A stretch of 64,000 nt of DNA, taken from contig NZ_OX044366.1 of the NCBI RefSeq assembly GCF_943846705.1, forward strand, positions 558,001 to 622,000, written 5' to 3'. The notes beneath the pieces are model-generated. The model worked only from the letters and a program-made list of their open reading frames with translations, was not told where the DNA came from and did not search any database. This stretch comes from an uncultured Pseudomonas sp. (lineage in GTDB: Bacteria; Pseudomonadota; Gammaproteobacteria; Pseudomonadales; Pseudomonadaceae). Shown here piece by piece: positions 26,181 through 36,045 of this stretch. Made by a program: the position numbers and the translations under genes. The first letter of the stretch is position 1. Each line of letters opens with the position of its first letter.

Positions 26181-26212
26181 TTGACCCTGTAGTGGCTTCA
26201 GGGTGTCCACTC
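26181..26212 (+). promoter_or_regulatory. CadR operator/promoter of cadA
   Basis: TTGACCCTGTAGTGGCTTCA begins at 26181 and continues GGGTGTCCACT. It has a dyad ACCCTGTAG/CTTCAGGGT and the long spacer of MerR-type promoters, between divergent cadR and cadA. Confidence 0.9.
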
Positions 26213-26240
26213 TACGACACTGATCAATGAGGATACCCCC

Positions 26241-28676
26241 ATGACTGGTTGCTGCGGCGACGAACACAAACCTGAAGCAATTTCAAAGGATGCCAGCTGT
26301 GACCCCGGCGAAGCGATTAAGTGCGCCTCCACTGCAACCAGAACGGTAAACGCCATGGCCAGCTCAAGGCTCACCAGCTTTCGCATTGAACAAATGGACT
26401 GCCCTACCGAACAGACGTTGATTCAGGACAAGCTGAGTAAGCTCGCAGGCGTAGATAAGCTCGAATTCAACCTGATTAACCGCATTCTCGGGGTATGGCA
26501 CAGCTTGCCGTCGACCGCGCCCATCGAAGCGGCGATTTCATCTTTGGGCATGCAGGCAGAACCGCTATCCGTTGAAGGGCAAACCCGCATCAAAATCGAA
26601 CAGATGGACTGCCCAACGGAAGAACAGCTGATCCGTGACAAGCTATCTTCGATGCCTGGCATCAGCGCGCTGGAGTTCAACCTGCTCCAGCGTGTGCTAA
26701 CACTTCACCACACAGCGGATGCTCTACCTACAGCACTGGCAGCTATTCGCGACCTTGGTTTCAGTCCAATGGTTGAGGGATCAGCCACCTCAAACGAGGA
26801 TTCGCAAGAAGCCCCTCGCAAGAAGGCCTGGTGGCCCTTGGCGCTATCGGGCGTGGCCGCCGTATCGGCTGAGGTGATCCACTTTGCCGAACTTGCGCCC
26901 GAGTGGGTAGTGGCTGGAGTGGCACTGCTCGCCATTCTTCTATGCGGCCTGACCACCTATAAAAAGGGTTGGATCGCCCTGAAGAACCGTAACCTGAACA
27001 TCAATGCGCTAATGAGCATCGCGGTGACCGGTGCGGTGCTGATTGGGCAATGGCCAGAAGCAGCAATGGTCATGTTCCTCTTTGCTGTCGCCGAGCTGAT
27101 CGAAGCGAAATCGCTGGACCGGGCGCGCAATGCCATCCGTGGTCTGATGGATCTAACCCCAGAAAGCGCCACGGTGCAGCAGGCCGACGGCACATGGCTT
27201 GAGGTCGAGGTTAAAACCATCGCAGTGGGCGCGCTGGTCAGGGTTCGTCCTGGCGAGCGCATTGGCCTCGATGGCGAAGTAACTGCCGGCAACTCCACCA
27301 TCAATCAAGCGCCCATCACCGGGGAGAGCTTGCCCGTAGAGAAAACCATTGGCGATCCGGTTTTTGCTGGAACCATCAACGAAGCCGGCTCGCTGGAATA
27401 CCGGGTCTTGGCAGCTGCAGCCAACACCACACTGGCCCGCATCATCCATGCGGTTGAGGAAGCGCAGGGCTCGCGCGCCCCGACCCAACGTTTTGTTGAT
27501 CAATTCGCCAAGGTGTACACCCCCGTAGTATTCCTGTTCGCTCTGGCTATAGCGATTGTGCCGCCACTGTTTATGGCCGCGCCCTGGTACGACTGGATCT
27601 ATCGCGCTCTGGTACTGCTGGTAGTCGCCTGCCCTTGCGCTTTGGTTATCTCGACGCCGGTAACCATTGTCAGTGGCCTGGCTGCCGCTGCACGTAAAGG
27701 CATCTTGATCAAAGGTGGGGTTTACCTAGAGTCCGGCGGCAAGCTTGGTTTCCTGGCCCTAGACAAGACTGGGACTATCACTCACGGCAAACCGGTACAG
27801 ACCGATTACATGCCATTGACTGAGCAGGACTCAGAAGCCTACCGCAAACATGCCGCCAGCCTCGCCAGCCGGTCTGACCACCCGGTCTCGCAAGCGATAG
27901 CCAAGCATGCCACTGAGAATGGGCTGACGTTTGCCACTGTTGATGGATTCGAAGCCCTAGCGGGGCGAGGCGTTCGAGGCTCCATTGAGGGTACGGACTT
28001 TCACCTAGGTAACCACAGGCTGGTGGAAGAGCTTGGCCTCTGTTCTCCAGAGCTGGAAGCGACGCTGGAACGCCTCGAACGCCAAGGCAAAACGGTGGTA
28101 GTCCTGTGCAACCCCCAGCGCGCCATAGCCATGTTCGCCGTGGCTGACACCGTGAAGGACTCCAGTCGCGAGGCAATTGAGGAGCTTCACGCGCTTGGGG
28201 TGAAGACCACGATGTTGACAGGCGATAACCCGCACACCGCAGAGGCTATTGCTAAGCAGGTAGGCATCGACGAGGCGCGCGGCAACCTCCTGCCGGTCGA
28301 CAAACTGCAAGCTATTGAAGCATTGCAAGCGCGCGGTTACGTCGTCGGCATGGTCGGTGATGGCATCAACGATGCACCGGCATTAGCGAAATCGGAAATT
28401 GGTTTCGCCATGGCCGCCGCCGGCACGGACACGGCCATTGAGACAGCGGATGTAGCATTGATGGATGACGACCTGCGCAAGATCCCGACCTTTATCCGCC
28501 TGTCGCAACAAACCGCCGCCATCCTCAAGCAGAACATCGTGTTGGCGCTGGGGATCAAAGCCCTGTTTCTCGTCATTACCCTCACGGGGCAAGCCACCAT
28601 GTGGATGGCTGTCTTTGCAGATATGGGCGTGAGCTTACTGGTGGTGTTCAACGGCCTACGCTTACTTAAAAAGTAG
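26241..28676 (+). CDS. cadA: Cd/Zn/Pb-exporting P1B-type ATPase CadA
   Basis: An 811-residue pump. After a short Cys/His N-terminus (TGCCGDEHKPE) come two modified metal-binding domains with MDCPTE instead of CxxC (~residues 52 and ~118), the Pseudomonas CadA pattern. The core has ACPCALVISTP, TGESLPVEK, phosphorylation motif DKTGTITHG, SDHPVSQAI and GDGINDAPALAKSE. It exports Cd(II), Zn(II) or Pb(II) from the cytoplasm. It is read from the CadR-controlled promoter and is followed after 16 bases by a DUF3703 gene, probably in the same operon. Confidence 0.94.
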   Translation: MTGCCGDEHKPEAISKDASCDPGEAIKCASTATRTVNAMASSRLTSFRIEQMDCPTEQTLIQDKLSKLAGVDKLEFNLINRILGVWHSLPSTAPIEAAISSLGMQAEPLSVEGQTRIKIEQMDCPTEEQLIRDKLSSMPGISALEFNLLQRVLTLHHTADALPTALAAIRDLGFSPMVEGSATSNEDSQEAPRKKAWWPLALSGVAAVSAEVIHFAELAPEWVVAGVALLAILLCGLTTYKKGWIALKNRNLNINALMSIAVTGAVLIGQWPEAAMVMFLFAVAELIEAKSLDRARNAIRGLMDLTPESATVQQADGTWLEVEVKTIAVGALVRVRPGERIGLDGEVTAGNSTINQAPITGESLPVEKTIGDPVFAGTINEAGSLEYRVLAAAANTTLARIIHAVEEAQGSRAPTQRFVDQFAKVYTPVVFLFALAIAIVPPLFMAAPWYDWIYRALVLLVVACPCALVISTPVTIVSGLAAAARKGILIKGGVYLESGGKLGFLALDKTGTITHGKPVQTDYMPLTEQDSEAYRKHAASLASRSDHPVSQAIAKHATENGLTFATVDGFEALAGRGVRGSIEGTDFHLGNHRLVEELGLCSPELEATLERLERQGKTVVVLCNPQRAIAMFAVADTVKDSSREAIEELHALGVKTTMLTGDNPHTAEAIAKQVGIDEARGNLLPVDKLQAIEALQARGYVVGMVGDGINDAPALAKSEIGFAMAAAGTDTAIETADVALMDDDLRKIPTFIRLSQQTAAILKQNIVLALGIKALFLVITLTGQATMWMAVFADMGVSLLVVFNGLRLLKK

Positions 28677-28692
28677 GGAAGGAGGGTTGGAA

Positions 28693-29055
28693 ATGAAAGC
28701 AGCATTGCAACTCGCGATTGAACAAGCTTTTCAACAGGCCGAGCAAGCCATGCAGGAGAAGCGCAGTGCAGATGCCTTTCACTGGCTGGAGCGCGCGCAC
28801 ATCCTGACCCAACGCCACCCCGTAATGCATGCTAGGTCACATTGGCTGATGCTCACACTCGGCTGGCAGGTTGGCGATTATCGCGAGGTTGCAGGGCAAC
28901 TACCGCGTATTGTCGCGGCCCTGCTGTTTTCCAAAATCTGGGTGCCCATCGGCAATACAGGCCGCTCCAGGATCAGCGCCTTCAGGCCAATGCCGGTTCC
29001 TGAAGAACTGCAGATCTTGCTTGCAAACGACGACCCGAATCCACCCAGCCGGTGA
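28693..29055 (+). CDS. DUF3703 protein in the cadA operon
   Basis: A 120-residue soluble protein starting at ATG 28693 (MKAALQLAIEQAFQQAEQ), with GGAGGG upstream; the TTG two codons earlier is unlikely. It matches DUF3703: helical, with HWLERAHILTQRHPVMHARSH rich in His, and a conserved GDYREVAGQLPR. It is commonly found behind metal ATPase genes. Its function is not known. A broken gene follows 8 bases later. Confidence 0.8.
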   Translation: MKAALQLAIEQAFQQAEQAMQEKRSADAFHWLERAHILTQRHPVMHARSHWLMLTLGWQVGDYREVAGQLPRIVAALLFSKIWVPIGNTGRSRISAFRPMPVPEELQILLANDDPNPPSR

Positions 29056-29063
29056 TTACGCTC

Positions 29064-29542
29064 ATGCAAATTGATCTCGCTACCCAGCTTCCTTGCTCAC
29101 CTGCTGAAGTGATCGCCGAGGTACACACGCAACGCCTGCTTCGTCAGGTAGCATCACCACTACTGAGCTTTATCCCGCTGCGCTCCACAGAATTTCCTAC
29201 GACCTGGGGTGAGGATACTAACTGGGCCAGACTTAAAACTACTCGGCGTACTTCCCATCGGGCGTCAGGCGATTGTGATCACCTACCGCCAGGCGGAAAA
29301 CGCTGACACGTTCATGCTTAGAGACAACGGCTAAAGCCCTCTTATTCGCAGGTGGGATCACCTGATTACGGTGCAAGAGGCCAGTGGTGGAACGCTATAC
29401 CGGGATCGAGTGACTATCGAGGCAGGCATCCTCACCCCTTTCGTGTGGTTTTTTGCGCGCTTTTTTCTACGCCCACCGTCAGGGGCGCTGGGCAACCTTG
29501 GCGGCTAATGGCTTTAACTACGAAAGCACTCAGCCCCAGTAG
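29064..29542 (+). pseudogene. Broken polyketide-cyclase/SRPBCC-like gene
   Basis: Translation begins well (MQIDLATQLPCSPAEVIAEV) with the pattern of SRPBCC ligand-binding proteins. The coherent reading then needs a frame change near 29230, passes an in-frame TAA near 29335 after TFMLRDNG, and needs another frame change near 29465. The pieces LLGVLPIGRQAIVITYRQAE, WDHLITVQEASGGTLYRDRV and FFYAHRQGRWATLAANGFNY then end at TAG 29540-29542. At least three lesions mean it is a pseudogene. It would have been the last gene of the cadA operon. The stretch from 29543 to 29800 shows nothing else. Confidence 0.75.
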
Positions 29543-29803
29543 TAACCAGACCCCGCTCGGTACTTGGCGCATGCTCGTCCAACTCACAGCAAGCGCTGAA
29601 TCAGCGGCGATCGTGCTTTGGCAATTAACACCCCAGGCAGCAGGCTAGCTATAAGCTGCACATCATCACGATGAGTCAACCACTCCCCGCACTCTAGTAG
29701 CCCTGCCCAGCAGTGGTGACTACGCCCAAGACCGGCGCAATATCCCCGCCGAAAGCTATACAAAAATGTCGCTCAGACACAAGTTTATTACCACCTCACG
29801 AAG

Positions 29804-29831
29804 ATTACAAAATTGTAATTTTCCAATCATC
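29804..29831 (+). promoter_or_regulatory. Metal-response box ahead of oprD copy 1
   Basis: ATTACAAAATTGTAAT (29804-29819) contains TTACA-4-TGTAA, and TGTAATTTTCCAATCATC (29814-29831) matches boxes at 31395, 39218, 60536 and 60977. It fits an OmpR-family CopR/CzcR site 133 bases ahead of the porin. Confidence 0.65.
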
Positions 29832-29963
29832 TTCAAGTTATCTTCGACTTGCAAGGATAGGGCTCAGCTCTCCGAAGGCGCAGAGCGCTTGAGAGGGCAA
29901 TACCTAATAAGAACGCCATGGCGAAAATCACACTAATAACTGCCAACAATAAAGGAGCAATAC

Positions 29964-31289
29964 ATGCGTAATAAAGCCAAACTATCCCTTGCAGTATTTT
30001 CGGCTATTGTCGGTGCAGCGCCTCTGATGGCGGCTGCAGAAGAACAGGCCGAAGGTTTTGTAGAAGGCAGTAGCTTCAATGTTCTTAACCGTAATTTTTA
30101 CATGAACCGCGACTTCCGCAAGGGCCAGTCCAGCAATACTGGTAATGGTTACACTGAGGCTTGGGCTCACGGGATCATCGGTAAGTTTGAGTCTGGGTTC
30201 ACCCAAGGCACTGTAGGCTTTGGTATTGACGCCTTCGCCATGCTCGGCCTTAAGCTAGATACTGGTGATGGTCGTTATGGTCCAGGCGGCACTGTTAACC
30301 TACTTCCTGTAAACAGTGACGGCGAAGCAGAGGACAACTATTCAAAAGTGGGCGGTGCAGTAAAAGCCCGCGTACTCGACACCGTTGTCAAAGTGGGCGA
30401 TGTTTTTCCCATGACCCCGGTTGTTCACTACGGTGACTCTCGTTTGCTGCCGGAAAGCTTCAAGGGTGTAACCGCCGTCAACAACAGCATCGATGGCCTG
30501 ACCTTGCAAGGCGGTCGTGTTCACGCGATGAGTCAGCCGCAACAGAGTGGCATGGATGAAGACTTCGCCACTTTCTATGCCGGTGGTGTAAACGCCCCGT
30601 GGGCGGCCTACTTCGGCGGCGACTACACGCTGAACGACAATCTGGCGTTCAGCCTCTACTCCAGCCGCCTGAAGGATGCTTGGAACCAGCACTACGCGGG
30701 CATGTCTTGGAGCCATCAGCTGTCTGAGGAAGTGTCGCTGTTCGGCGGCCTGAACTACTACAAGGCTGTAGATGAAGGCAAGCAGCTGCTGGGTAAGTTC
30801 GACAACGACATTTACAGCGGCAAAGTGGGCGTGCAGTTCGGTGCACACAGTGTTGCCCTGTCGCACCAGCGCAACAACGGCGACGACGATTTCGACTACC
30901 TGCGCCAGTCTGACTCCATCTTCCTGGACAACTCCATCCAGTACAGCGACTTCAACTCGCCGAAGGAGCAGTCCTGGATGTTGCGCTACGACTTGGATAT
31001 GGCCAGTTATGGCGTTCCTGGCCTGACCTTTATGACGCGCTACGCGCTGGGTACAGATGCTGACTACTCCGACGCCAACAATGTGTATATGCGTCGCGAT
31101 GCTGATGGCAATCCACTGACAGACCAGAAGCGCTGGGAGCGCAATATCGAAGCCAAGTACGTCGTACAAACTGGCTCGCTGAAAGATATGTCCTTCCGCG
31201 TTCGCCAGATGACAACCCGCGCAACGGCTTACGAGTCGGATCTGGATGAGGTTCGCCTGATCGTCGAGTACCCACTGAGCGTGCTCTAA
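29964..31289 (+). CDS. OprD-family outer-membrane porin, copy 1
   Basis: A 441-residue porin with AAAGGAG upstream and a signal peptide of ~25 residues (ending AAAEE). The OprD family signs are present: GFVEGSSFNVLNRNFYMNRD, the GFTQGTVGFGIDAFAMLGLKL strand pair, YGDSRLLPESFKG, and a terminal Leu (YPLSVL). It is nearly colinear with the porin at 59088 and clearly related, more distantly, to that at 41840. Such porins take up basic amino acids, peptides or aromatic acids; the substrate here is not known. The box upstream links it to metal control. Confidence 0.9.
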   Translation: MRNKAKLSLAVFSAIVGAAPLMAAAEEQAEGFVEGSSFNVLNRNFYMNRDFRKGQSSNTGNGYTEAWAHGIIGKFESGFTQGTVGFGIDAFAMLGLKLDTGDGRYGPGGTVNLLPVNSDGEAEDNYSKVGGAVKARVLDTVVKVGDVFPMTPVVHYGDSRLLPESFKGVTAVNNSIDGLTLQGGRVHAMSQPQQSGMDEDFATFYAGGVNAPWAAYFGGDYTLNDNLAFSLYSSRLKDAWNQHYAGMSWSHQLSEEVSLFGGLNYYKAVDEGKQLLGKFDNDIYSGKVGVQFGAHSVALSHQRNNGDDDFDYLRQSDSIFLDNSIQYSDFNSPKEQSWMLRYDLDMASYGVPGLTFMTRYALGTDADYSDANNVYMRRDADGNPLTDQKRWERNIEAKYVVQTGSLKDMSFRVRQMTTRATAYESDLDEVRLIVEYPLSVL

Positions 31290-31298
31290 AAATCTATG

Positions 31299-31328
31299 AG
31301 CGGGCGGGCTCTCAATGCTCCGCCCGCT
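31299..31328 (+). terminator. Terminator after oprD copy 1
   Basis: AGCGGGCGG (31299-31307) pairs with CCGCCCGCT (31320-31328), with only TATAT following. Confidence 0.65.
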
Positions 31329-31394
31329 TATATATGCCAAGGCAACGCACCAAACTTCAGTGACACCATAAAATCACTCACTATATTTCAAGAA

Positions 31395-31412
31395 TGTAAT
31401 TTTTGGCTCACC
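31395..31412 (+). promoter_or_regulatory. Metal-response box ahead of the PtrA-like gene at 31510
   Basis: TGTAATTTTTGGCTCACC matches the consensus TGTAATTTTC-NN-GTCACC seen at four other operons. Confidence 0.6.
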
Positions 31413-31509
31413 TTGCTGTTAGCTTTACCCCCGTAAACTTCACTCGAACCTGTAGAGCTTGCCCATAAATCTCGACAAGTTATTAATTGAATTTTACGAG
31501 GCCTGCCTT

Positions 31510-31743
31510 ATGAACATATTGAAAGCCCTAGCTATTGGATCGGTACTTATTTTCGGATCCGTACAGACTTATGCAGAAGACGGCTACGACCGTTCAATTA
31601 AGAGACAAGCACAGTTCAAAGCAGATCAAAAACGAATTCACGGAACTGAGCCCGCGGCTAGGCCAGCGGATGAGTTAAAGGTTAAGACCATCAGCCGAGA
31701 TCGGGAAAACACCGACATGAATAACGAAACTAAAGCTGAATAA
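31510..31743 (+). CDS. Small secreted PtrA-like protein
   Basis: A 77-residue protein starting at ATG 31510 (MNILKALAIGSVLIFGSVQT) with GAGG upstream; 17 extra codons in the open frame are not needed. The signal peptide ends near TYA, and the mature part starts EDGYDRSIKRQ, a diverged form of the EGGxDRxxxRM start of the other PtrA-like proteins. The rest is hydrophilic and highly charged. It follows oprD copy 1 with its own metal box, the same porin/PtrA-like pairing as at 59-61 kb. Function unknown; probably periplasmic and metal-induced. Confidence 0.65.
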   Translation: MNILKALAIGSVLIFGSVQTYAEDGYDRSIKRQAQFKADQKRIHGTEPAARPADELKVKTISRDRENTDMNNETKAE

Positions 31744-31810
31744 CCGCTCACTTCCGAACGATGTTCACCTCTAGAAGCTCCCGAGCTCCTTTGGAAAGAG
31801 GTGTACCCTA

Positions 31811-31834
31811 AGCGCCCTTCGAGGCGCTTTTTTT
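31811..31834 (+). terminator. Terminator after the PtrA-like gene
   Basis: AGCGCC (31811-31816) pairs with GGCGCT (31823-31828) and continues into seven T. Confidence 0.9.
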
Positions 31835-31840
31835 ATTCAA

Positions 31841-32500
31841 AAAATTTCATACCCAATAGCTATGCTATCAAATATAAAAAGCTATCTCGGTAGAGAACAA
31901 AACTCTAGTCCTTCGCAAATAATTCAAACCGACCATCACCATCAGCGTGTATCAACCAGAGCAAAATGATACGCATTGAAAGCTTTTATATTTGCCAGCC
32001 TAGTATCGGCGAAACCAGCAACTCGCAGCGCTGAATGATACCGCTCTGGGCGCGGACGGGGATCGAGAGAGGGCCACGGAGGCCGACTGTCACTGCGCCA
32101 AAGCATGACGGCAACTGTTTCCCTTCGTAAAGAACCCGATACGCACTCGATAGCTTTTACAGATTTAACGAATAGAGTGGGACTTAGTGCCGCGACCCTG
32201 ACTTACAAATTCACGTATTTTCGCCCACAGATTGAGCAGTCCCAGCTTTTCGCCGCCTTACACGCGTCACTATTTTGGATTCAAATATCCAAGCTTGTGC
32301 ACGCCGTGCGAGCAGCACAGCAGGCAACGTGATCCTGCTATAGCTGCTCCCAAACTCGACCCGCCCCGTCTCAACGTCGAATAGTCCTGCGGCAATACCA
32401 GCGATGAGTCGCGCGTGCCGCACAAACTAGCCATCAGAGATGGCAACACACAAGCAGAGTCTGTAATACACACAATCTTGACATAGCAGTACATGCAACA
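31841..32500. other. 660-base gap without a supported gene
   Basis: Lies between convergent units. Short open frames exist but lack ribosome sites and protein-like composition. I see no RNA gene or repeat. Confidence 0.5.
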
Positions 32501-32528
32501 AAAAGCCCCGCTCAAGAGCGGGGCTTTT
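32501..32528 (-). terminator. Terminator after czcA
   Basis: AAAAGCCCCGCTC (32501-32513) pairs with GAGCGGGGCTTTT (32516-32528), giving a GC stem flanked by A and T runs; on the minus strand it ends the czc transcript. Confidence 0.9.
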
Positions 32529-32555
32529 CAGTCGTACACAAATAGCGGTGCGCAC

Positions 32556-35500
32556 TTAACGCAAGCGATGAGCTAATCGATAGAGCAGTGGCAACACCAG
32601 CAGCGTCAGCGCCGTTGAGGACAGTATTCCGCCAATCACCACCGTGGCCAGAGGCCGCTGAACCTCGGCACCGGTGCCAATGGCTGTGGCCATTGGAATA
32701 AAGCCCAGGGACGCCACCAAGGCAGTCATCAGCACCGGCCGCAGACGCGTCAACGCGCCTTCGCGAATGGCCTCGTCCAGCCCCATGCCGTTTTCACGCA
32801 AACTGCGAATAAAGGAAATCATCACCAGGCCGTTGAGCACCGCCACCCCCGACAGCGCAATAAAACCCACCCCTGCAGAGATCGAGAGCGGAATATCACG
32901 CAGCCACAGAGCCATGATCCCACCGGTCAACGCGAAGGGCACACCAGTGAATACCAGCAGGCCATCTTTGACGTTGCCGAACATCATGAAGAGCAGCGTG
33001 AACACCAGTAGCAGCGACACCGGCACGACAATCTGCAGGCGCTTGGCCGCCGATTGCAGCTGCTCGAAGGTGCCGCCCCAGGTCGTCCAGTAACCTGTAG
33101 GGACGCTTACCGCTTGGGCGATTTTGCTCTCGGCCTCGGCGACAAAAGAGCCAATATCGCGACCACGAACGTTAGCGGTGACCACCACGCGGCGCTTGCC
33201 GCTCTCACGGCTGATCTGGTTCGGACCGGGTGCGGACACCACGCTCGCGACATCAGCTAAGCGCACAAACCCCGGGCCGTCCAAACCATCGCCACTCGCT
33301 AGGCGAATCGGTAGCTGCTGGATTTTGTCGACATCATTGCGCCACTCATCCGCGAGGCGAACCTGAATATCAAAACGTCGATCACCTTCAAACAATGCAC
33401 CGGCCTCGCGCCCGCCAATGGCGGTGGAAATGGCATCCTGAATCTCCGAGACATTCAAACCATAGCGCGCGGCTTTTTCACGGTCGATTTGCACGCTAAG
33501 CATCGGCAGACCCGTGGTCTGTTCAACCTTTACGTCAGCGGCACCCGGAATACCTTCCAGGACTTCTGCAATTTGCTCAGCAGTCTCGTTCATCACATCC
33601 ATGTCATCGCCAAACACCTTGACCGCAACATCGCTGCGCACACCGGAAATCAGCTCGTTGAAGCGCATTTGAATAGGCTGGGTGAACTCGTAGTTGTTGC
33701 CGGGAACCTGCTCGACCGCCTCCTGAATCGCCGCAACCAAATCGGCTTTACTGCGCTCAGGATCGGGCCACTGTTCGCGCGGCTTGAGCATGACAAAGTT
33801 GTCCGCCACGTTCGGCGGCATTGGGTCGGTCGCGACTTCGGCGGTGCCCAATTTGGCGAACACCGTATCAACCTCGGGAAAGGATTTGATTATTTTTTCG
33901 AGTTGCACCTGCATGTCAATCGCCTGCGTGAGGCTGGTGCCTGGAATGCGCATGGCATGCAGCGCGAAATCGCCCTCATCCAGACTCGGCACAAACTCGC
34001 TGCCCATCCGCGAAGCGGTCAAGCCCGACAGCACCATGATGACTGCCGCAATGGTCAGTACCAGCGGCTTGCTGACCATGACCCAATCCAGCAACGGTGC
34101 GTAGCCTTGCTTTAGCCAGACCATCAAACGGTTTTCTTTTTCGCTGACGTTGCCATTGAGAAACAGCGCAACAGCCGCCGGGACGAACGTCACCGAAAGG
34201 ATCATGGCACCGAGGAGAGCCGTCACCACGGTGAACGCCATCGGGTGGAACATCTTGCCTTCTACACCTGTAAGGGCAAAGATCGGCAGATAAACCACCA
34301 TGATGATCAACTGGCCGAACAACAGCGGACGACGCGCCTCCTTCGAGGCCGCGAACACCTCATGGAAGCGCTCGTTACGAGTCAAGGTTCTTCCGGCGAC
34401 GGCTTGGGCATGAGCCAGGCGACGCACGCAGTTCTCAACAATCACTACGGCACCATCGATGATAATGCCGAAGTCGAGCGCACCGAGGCTCATCAGGTTC
34501 GCGCTGACCTTATTACTGACCATCCCCGTGAAGGTGAATAGCATCGACAATGGGATCACCATTGCGGTGATAAGGGCTGCACGGATATTGCCCAGGAACA
34601 GGAACAAGATCGCGATAACCAGCAGTGCACCTTCGATCAGGTTCTTCTTTACCGTATTAATAGCCTTGTCGACCAACACAGTGCGGTCATAGACCGTCTT
34701 CGCCATGACCCCTTTCGGCAGGTTGCGATTGATCTCCTTCATCCGCTGATCGACAGCCTGCGACACATCGCGGCTGTTCTCGCCAATCAGCATAAATACC
34801 GTGCCAAGCACCACCTCCTGGCCGTTTTCGGTAGCAGCACCGGTACGCAGCTCTTTACCCAAACCCACCTCGGCAACATCACCGATACGCACAGGAACAC
34901 CATCGGTACTCTTAATGATGATGTTGGCGATGTCGGCTATAGAGCCTAACTGCCCTGGCGCGCGGATCAGGTATTGCTCGCCGCTGCGCTCGATATAGCC
35001 CGCACCAACGTTGGCATTGTTGTTTTCCAGCGCCGCTACGATGTCCGGCAAACTTAGGCCATGGGCGACTAGGCGGTCCGGCATGGGCGAAACCTGGAAC
35101 TCCTTGGCATAACCGCCAATGGTGTTGATTTCGGTAACGCCTTTTACGGTGCGCAGTTGCGGCTTGACGATCCAGTCCTGAATCTCACGCAGATCCATCG
35201 GCGTGTAGGCGCTGCCATCCGGCTTTTTTGCGCCATCTTCCGCCTCGACGGTCCACATGTAGATCTCGCCCAGGCCAGAGGCAATGGGCCCCATGCTTGG
35301 CGACAGCTCACTGGGTAGATTGCCACGGGCTTCCTGTATCCGCTCATTCACCAACTGGCGAGCGAAGTAGATGTCCGTACCGTCCTCGAAGATGACGGTG
35401 ACTTGCGACAGCCCATAACGCGAGATGGAGCGTGTCTCCTGCAAGTTGGGTAGCCCCGCCATGACCGTCTCAATCGGGAAGGTCACACGCTGCTCGGTCT

Positions 35501-35678
35501 CCAACGGCGAATAGCCTTTGGCCTCGGTGTTGATCTGCACCTGCACGTTGGTGATGTCGGGAACCGCATCAATCGGCAGTTTCTGGTAGCTGTAAACACC
35601 CAACGCTGCCATGCCGAGCACAGCCAGCAAGACCAGCCAGCGCTGATCGATGGCGAAGCGAATTAATCGTTCGTACAT
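32556..35678 (-). CDS. czcA: RND heavy-metal efflux pump CzcA
   Basis: A 1040-residue inner-membrane RND pump of the HME family, full length. It has twelve membrane helices in the usual pattern, starting with FAIDQRWLVLLAVLGMAALG, and two large periplasmic loops (~35-340 and ~560-870). Helix 4 carries DFGIIIDGAVVIVEN; the Asp, Asp and Glu spaced 6 and 7 apart match the proton-relay residues shown to be essential in CzcA. It drives periplasmic/cytoplasmic Zn, Cd, Co export through CzcB and CzcC. It is the last gene of czcC-czcB-PII-czcA, with a short gap to the PII-like gene and a strong terminator after it. Confidence 0.95.
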   Translation of the reverse strand: MYERLIRFAIDQRWLVLLAVLGMAALGVYSYQKLPIDAVPDITNVQVQINTEAKGYSPLETEQRVTFPIETVMAGLPNLQETRSISRYGLSQVTVIFEDGTDIYFARQLVNERIQEARGNLPSELSPSMGPIASGLGEIYMWTVEAEDGAKKPDGSAYTPMDLREIQDWIVKPQLRTVKGVTEINTIGGYAKEFQVSPMPDRLVAHGLSLPDIVAALENNNANVGAGYIERSGEQYLIRAPGQLGSIADIANIIIKSTDGVPVRIGDVAEVGLGKELRTGAATENGQEVVLGTVFMLIGENSRDVSQAVDQRMKEINRNLPKGVMAKTVYDRTVLVDKAINTVKKNLIEGALLVIAILFLFLGNIRAALITAMVIPLSMLFTFTGMVSNKVSANLMSLGALDFGIIIDGAVVIVENCVRRLAHAQAVAGRTLTRNERFHEVFAASKEARRPLLFGQLIIMVVYLPIFALTGVEGKMFHPMAFTVVTALLGAMILSVTFVPAAVALFLNGNVSEKENRLMVWLKQGYAPLLDWVMVSKPLVLTIAAVIMVLSGLTASRMGSEFVPSLDEGDFALHAMRIPGTSLTQAIDMQVQLEKIIKSFPEVDTVFAKLGTAEVATDPMPPNVADNFVMLKPREQWPDPERSKADLVAAIQEAVEQVPGNNYEFTQPIQMRFNELISGVRSDVAVKVFGDDMDVMNETAEQIAEVLEGIPGAADVKVEQTTGLPMLSVQIDREKAARYGLNVSEIQDAISTAIGGREAGALFEGDRRFDIQVRLADEWRNDVDKIQQLPIRLASGDGLDGPGFVRLADVASVVSAPGPNQISRESGKRRVVVTANVRGRDIGSFVAEAESKIAQAVSVPTGYWTTWGGTFEQLQSAAKRLQIVVPVSLLLVFTLLFMMFGNVKDGLLVFTGVPFALTGGIMALWLRDIPLSISAGVGFIALSGVAVLNGLVMISFIRSLRENGMGLDEAIREGALTRLRPVLMTALVASLGFIPMATAIGTGAEVQRPLATVVIGGILSSTALTLLVLPLLYRLAHRLR

Positions 35679-35689
35679 GTCAATTTCCC

Positions 35690-36031
35690 CTAAAGCGCAG
35701 CATCACCGCGCTCTCCGGTACGGATGCGCAATGCGTCGGTCAACGGGGATACGGCGACGATTCCGTCACCAGGTACACCAGTGTGGGCAGCCTTTTCGAT
35801 GGCCTGGACGATCTCATCGGCAACCTCGTCGGAGCAGAACGCCAACAGCACGAGATGCTGGTGGGCGTCGGGGTTCCATTCGTCAGCGATAAAGCTGTGA
35901 TCCTTACCGTGACCACGCGGGTGACCATGGGCCGGCAAAATGGTAAAGCCAGGCAGATGCGGCAGTGCGTGCAACGCTTGCTCGACGGCCTCAAGCCGGA
36001 TCGGGCGAAATATAGCTGTCACTTGTTTCAT
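35690..36031 (-). CDS. PII-like signalling protein of the czc operon
   Basis: A 113-residue protein with the PII-like ferredoxin fold: MKQVTAIFRPIRLEAVEQAL at the start and GVPGDGIVAVSPLTDALRIRTGERG at the end, the latter like the PII C-terminal nucleotide-binding signature. The T-loop region is replaced by a His-rich stretch (PAHGHPRGHGKDHSF), suggesting metal binding. This is the PII-NG-type subgroup known to accompany CzcCBA-like pumps. It lies between czcB (14-base gap) and czcA (11-base gap), so it may tune pump assembly or activity. Confidence 0.85.
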   Translation of the reverse strand: MKQVTAIFRPIRLEAVEQALHALPHLPGFTILPAHGHPRGHGKDHSFIADEWNPDAHQHLVLLAFCSDEVADEIVQAIEKAAHTGVPGDGIVAVSPLTDALRIRTGERGDAAL

Positions 36032-36045
36032 GGCTCGACTCCAAA

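Noticed and set aside
30342..31340. 332-residue open frame antisense to oprD copy 1
   Set aside because: It is a shadow of the porin frame; no ribosome site, and the porin on the other strand matches its family over the whole length.
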